Assembly: GCA_025451335.1 (NCBI GenBank)
Contig: JANWKO010000085.1
Coordinates: forward strand, 1 to 35,775
Direction of reading: 5' to 3'
Length of the DNA: 35,775 bases
Source: Gammaproteobacteria bacterium
Lineage (GTDB): Bacteria; Pseudomonadota; Gammaproteobacteria; DSM-16500
Shown: in pieces, positions 35,687-35,775 of the stretch
Position numbering within the stretch: position 1 is the stretch's first letter
Layout: each line of letters opens with the position of its first letter
The notes under the pieces: model-generated
Told to the model about the DNA's origin: nothing
The model's database searches: none
Seen by the model: only the letters and a program-made list of their open reading frames with translations
Program-made: the position numbers and the translations under genes

Positions 35687-35775
35687 TGTCGCGATCAAAT
35701 GTACGGGTTTATCCAAGAATTACAAAGAAAATCACTCCCAAATTGAAGTATTAAAAGAAGTTGATTTGCAAGTAG
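35679..35775 (+). CDS. lolD: Lipoprotein-releasing ATPase LolD, 3' end outside window
   Basis: The first 32 codons are visible, starting MNNVAIKCTGLSKNYKENHS and continuing to VLKEVDLQV, the first strands of an ABC ATPase of the MacB/LolD type. The Walker A motif is beyond the window. The start overlaps the lolC stop by 8 bases, implying coupled translation with the permease. Confidence 0.88.
   Translation, partial: MNNVAIKCTGLSKNYKENHSQIEVLKEVDLQV

Noticed and set aside
1-35775. tRNA, rRNA, transposase and integrase genes
   Set aside because: I saw no tRNA cloverleaf ends, rRNA-like blocks or transposase/integrase motifs on reading; without a search program small tRNAs cannot be fully excluded.

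Overview
The window is AT-rich chromosomal DNA from a gammaproteobacterium. The strongest taxonomic clue is the conserved block rne / rluC-yceD-rpmF-plsX-fabH-fabG-acpP-fabF-mltG-tmk-holB-tatD, which matches the E. coli arrangement and is followed here by lolC-lolD. Low GC, an AddAB-like repair pair, truncated gene pieces and a large multi-module protein of unknown function at the left edge together suggest a host-associated lineage such as Legionellales (Coxiella/Legionella/Berkiella-like). That placement is inference; no 16S or other diagnostic gene is present.

Layout. 1-2788: 3' part of a large unrecognised protein (at least 928 aa) with two tandem C-terminal modules and a third related segment near the left edge. 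2806-6729: KefB/YbaL-type antiporter (-), serC (+) and a YciA-like acyl-CoA thioesterase (-), with a strong terminator hairpin after serC. 6875-8620: three minor pilins in pilV-pilW-pilX order. 8670-10365: a crotonase-family enzyme and an HSDL2-like SDR. 10369-10471: a repeat cluster that forms the tail of the following minus-strand gene. 10408-16576: a two-gene operon (-) for an AddB-like nuclease and an AddA-like helicase-nuclease. 16600-18450: a patch of gene remnants with two junctions at which two genes break at the same place. 18435-20470: a QseBC/PmrAB-like two-component system (-) with a perfect 17-bp inverted repeat in its leader. 20657-21608: a UNG-like protein lacking the catalytic Asp (-) and a small YcaR/Trm112-like gene (+). 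21657-24032: RNase E (-). 24447-35775: the long plus-strand envelope/lipid/replication block.

How the genes work together. yceD and rpmF serve ribosome assembly. plsX, fabH, fabG, acpP and fabF cover phospholipid precursor and fatty-acid synthesis, but fabD is absent from its usual place between fabH and fabG. mltG acts in peptidoglycan synthesis, tmk and holB in DNA replication, and lolCD in lipoprotein export. Three genes of this block (plsX, fabF, holB) appear to start with TTG.

The most notable non-coding signal is a family of short palindromic elements sharing the core TTGACAATTCGCTAG. They sit at or just inside the 3' ends of serC, plsX, mltG and tmk. The tmk copy is a full 142-bp imperfect palindrome with arms of about 46 bp, resembling a MITE or a large REP-type element. 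A second, unrelated repeat (core GGGGTCAAATGCAAGATC) occurs three times at the end of the addA-like gene and supplies its last codons.
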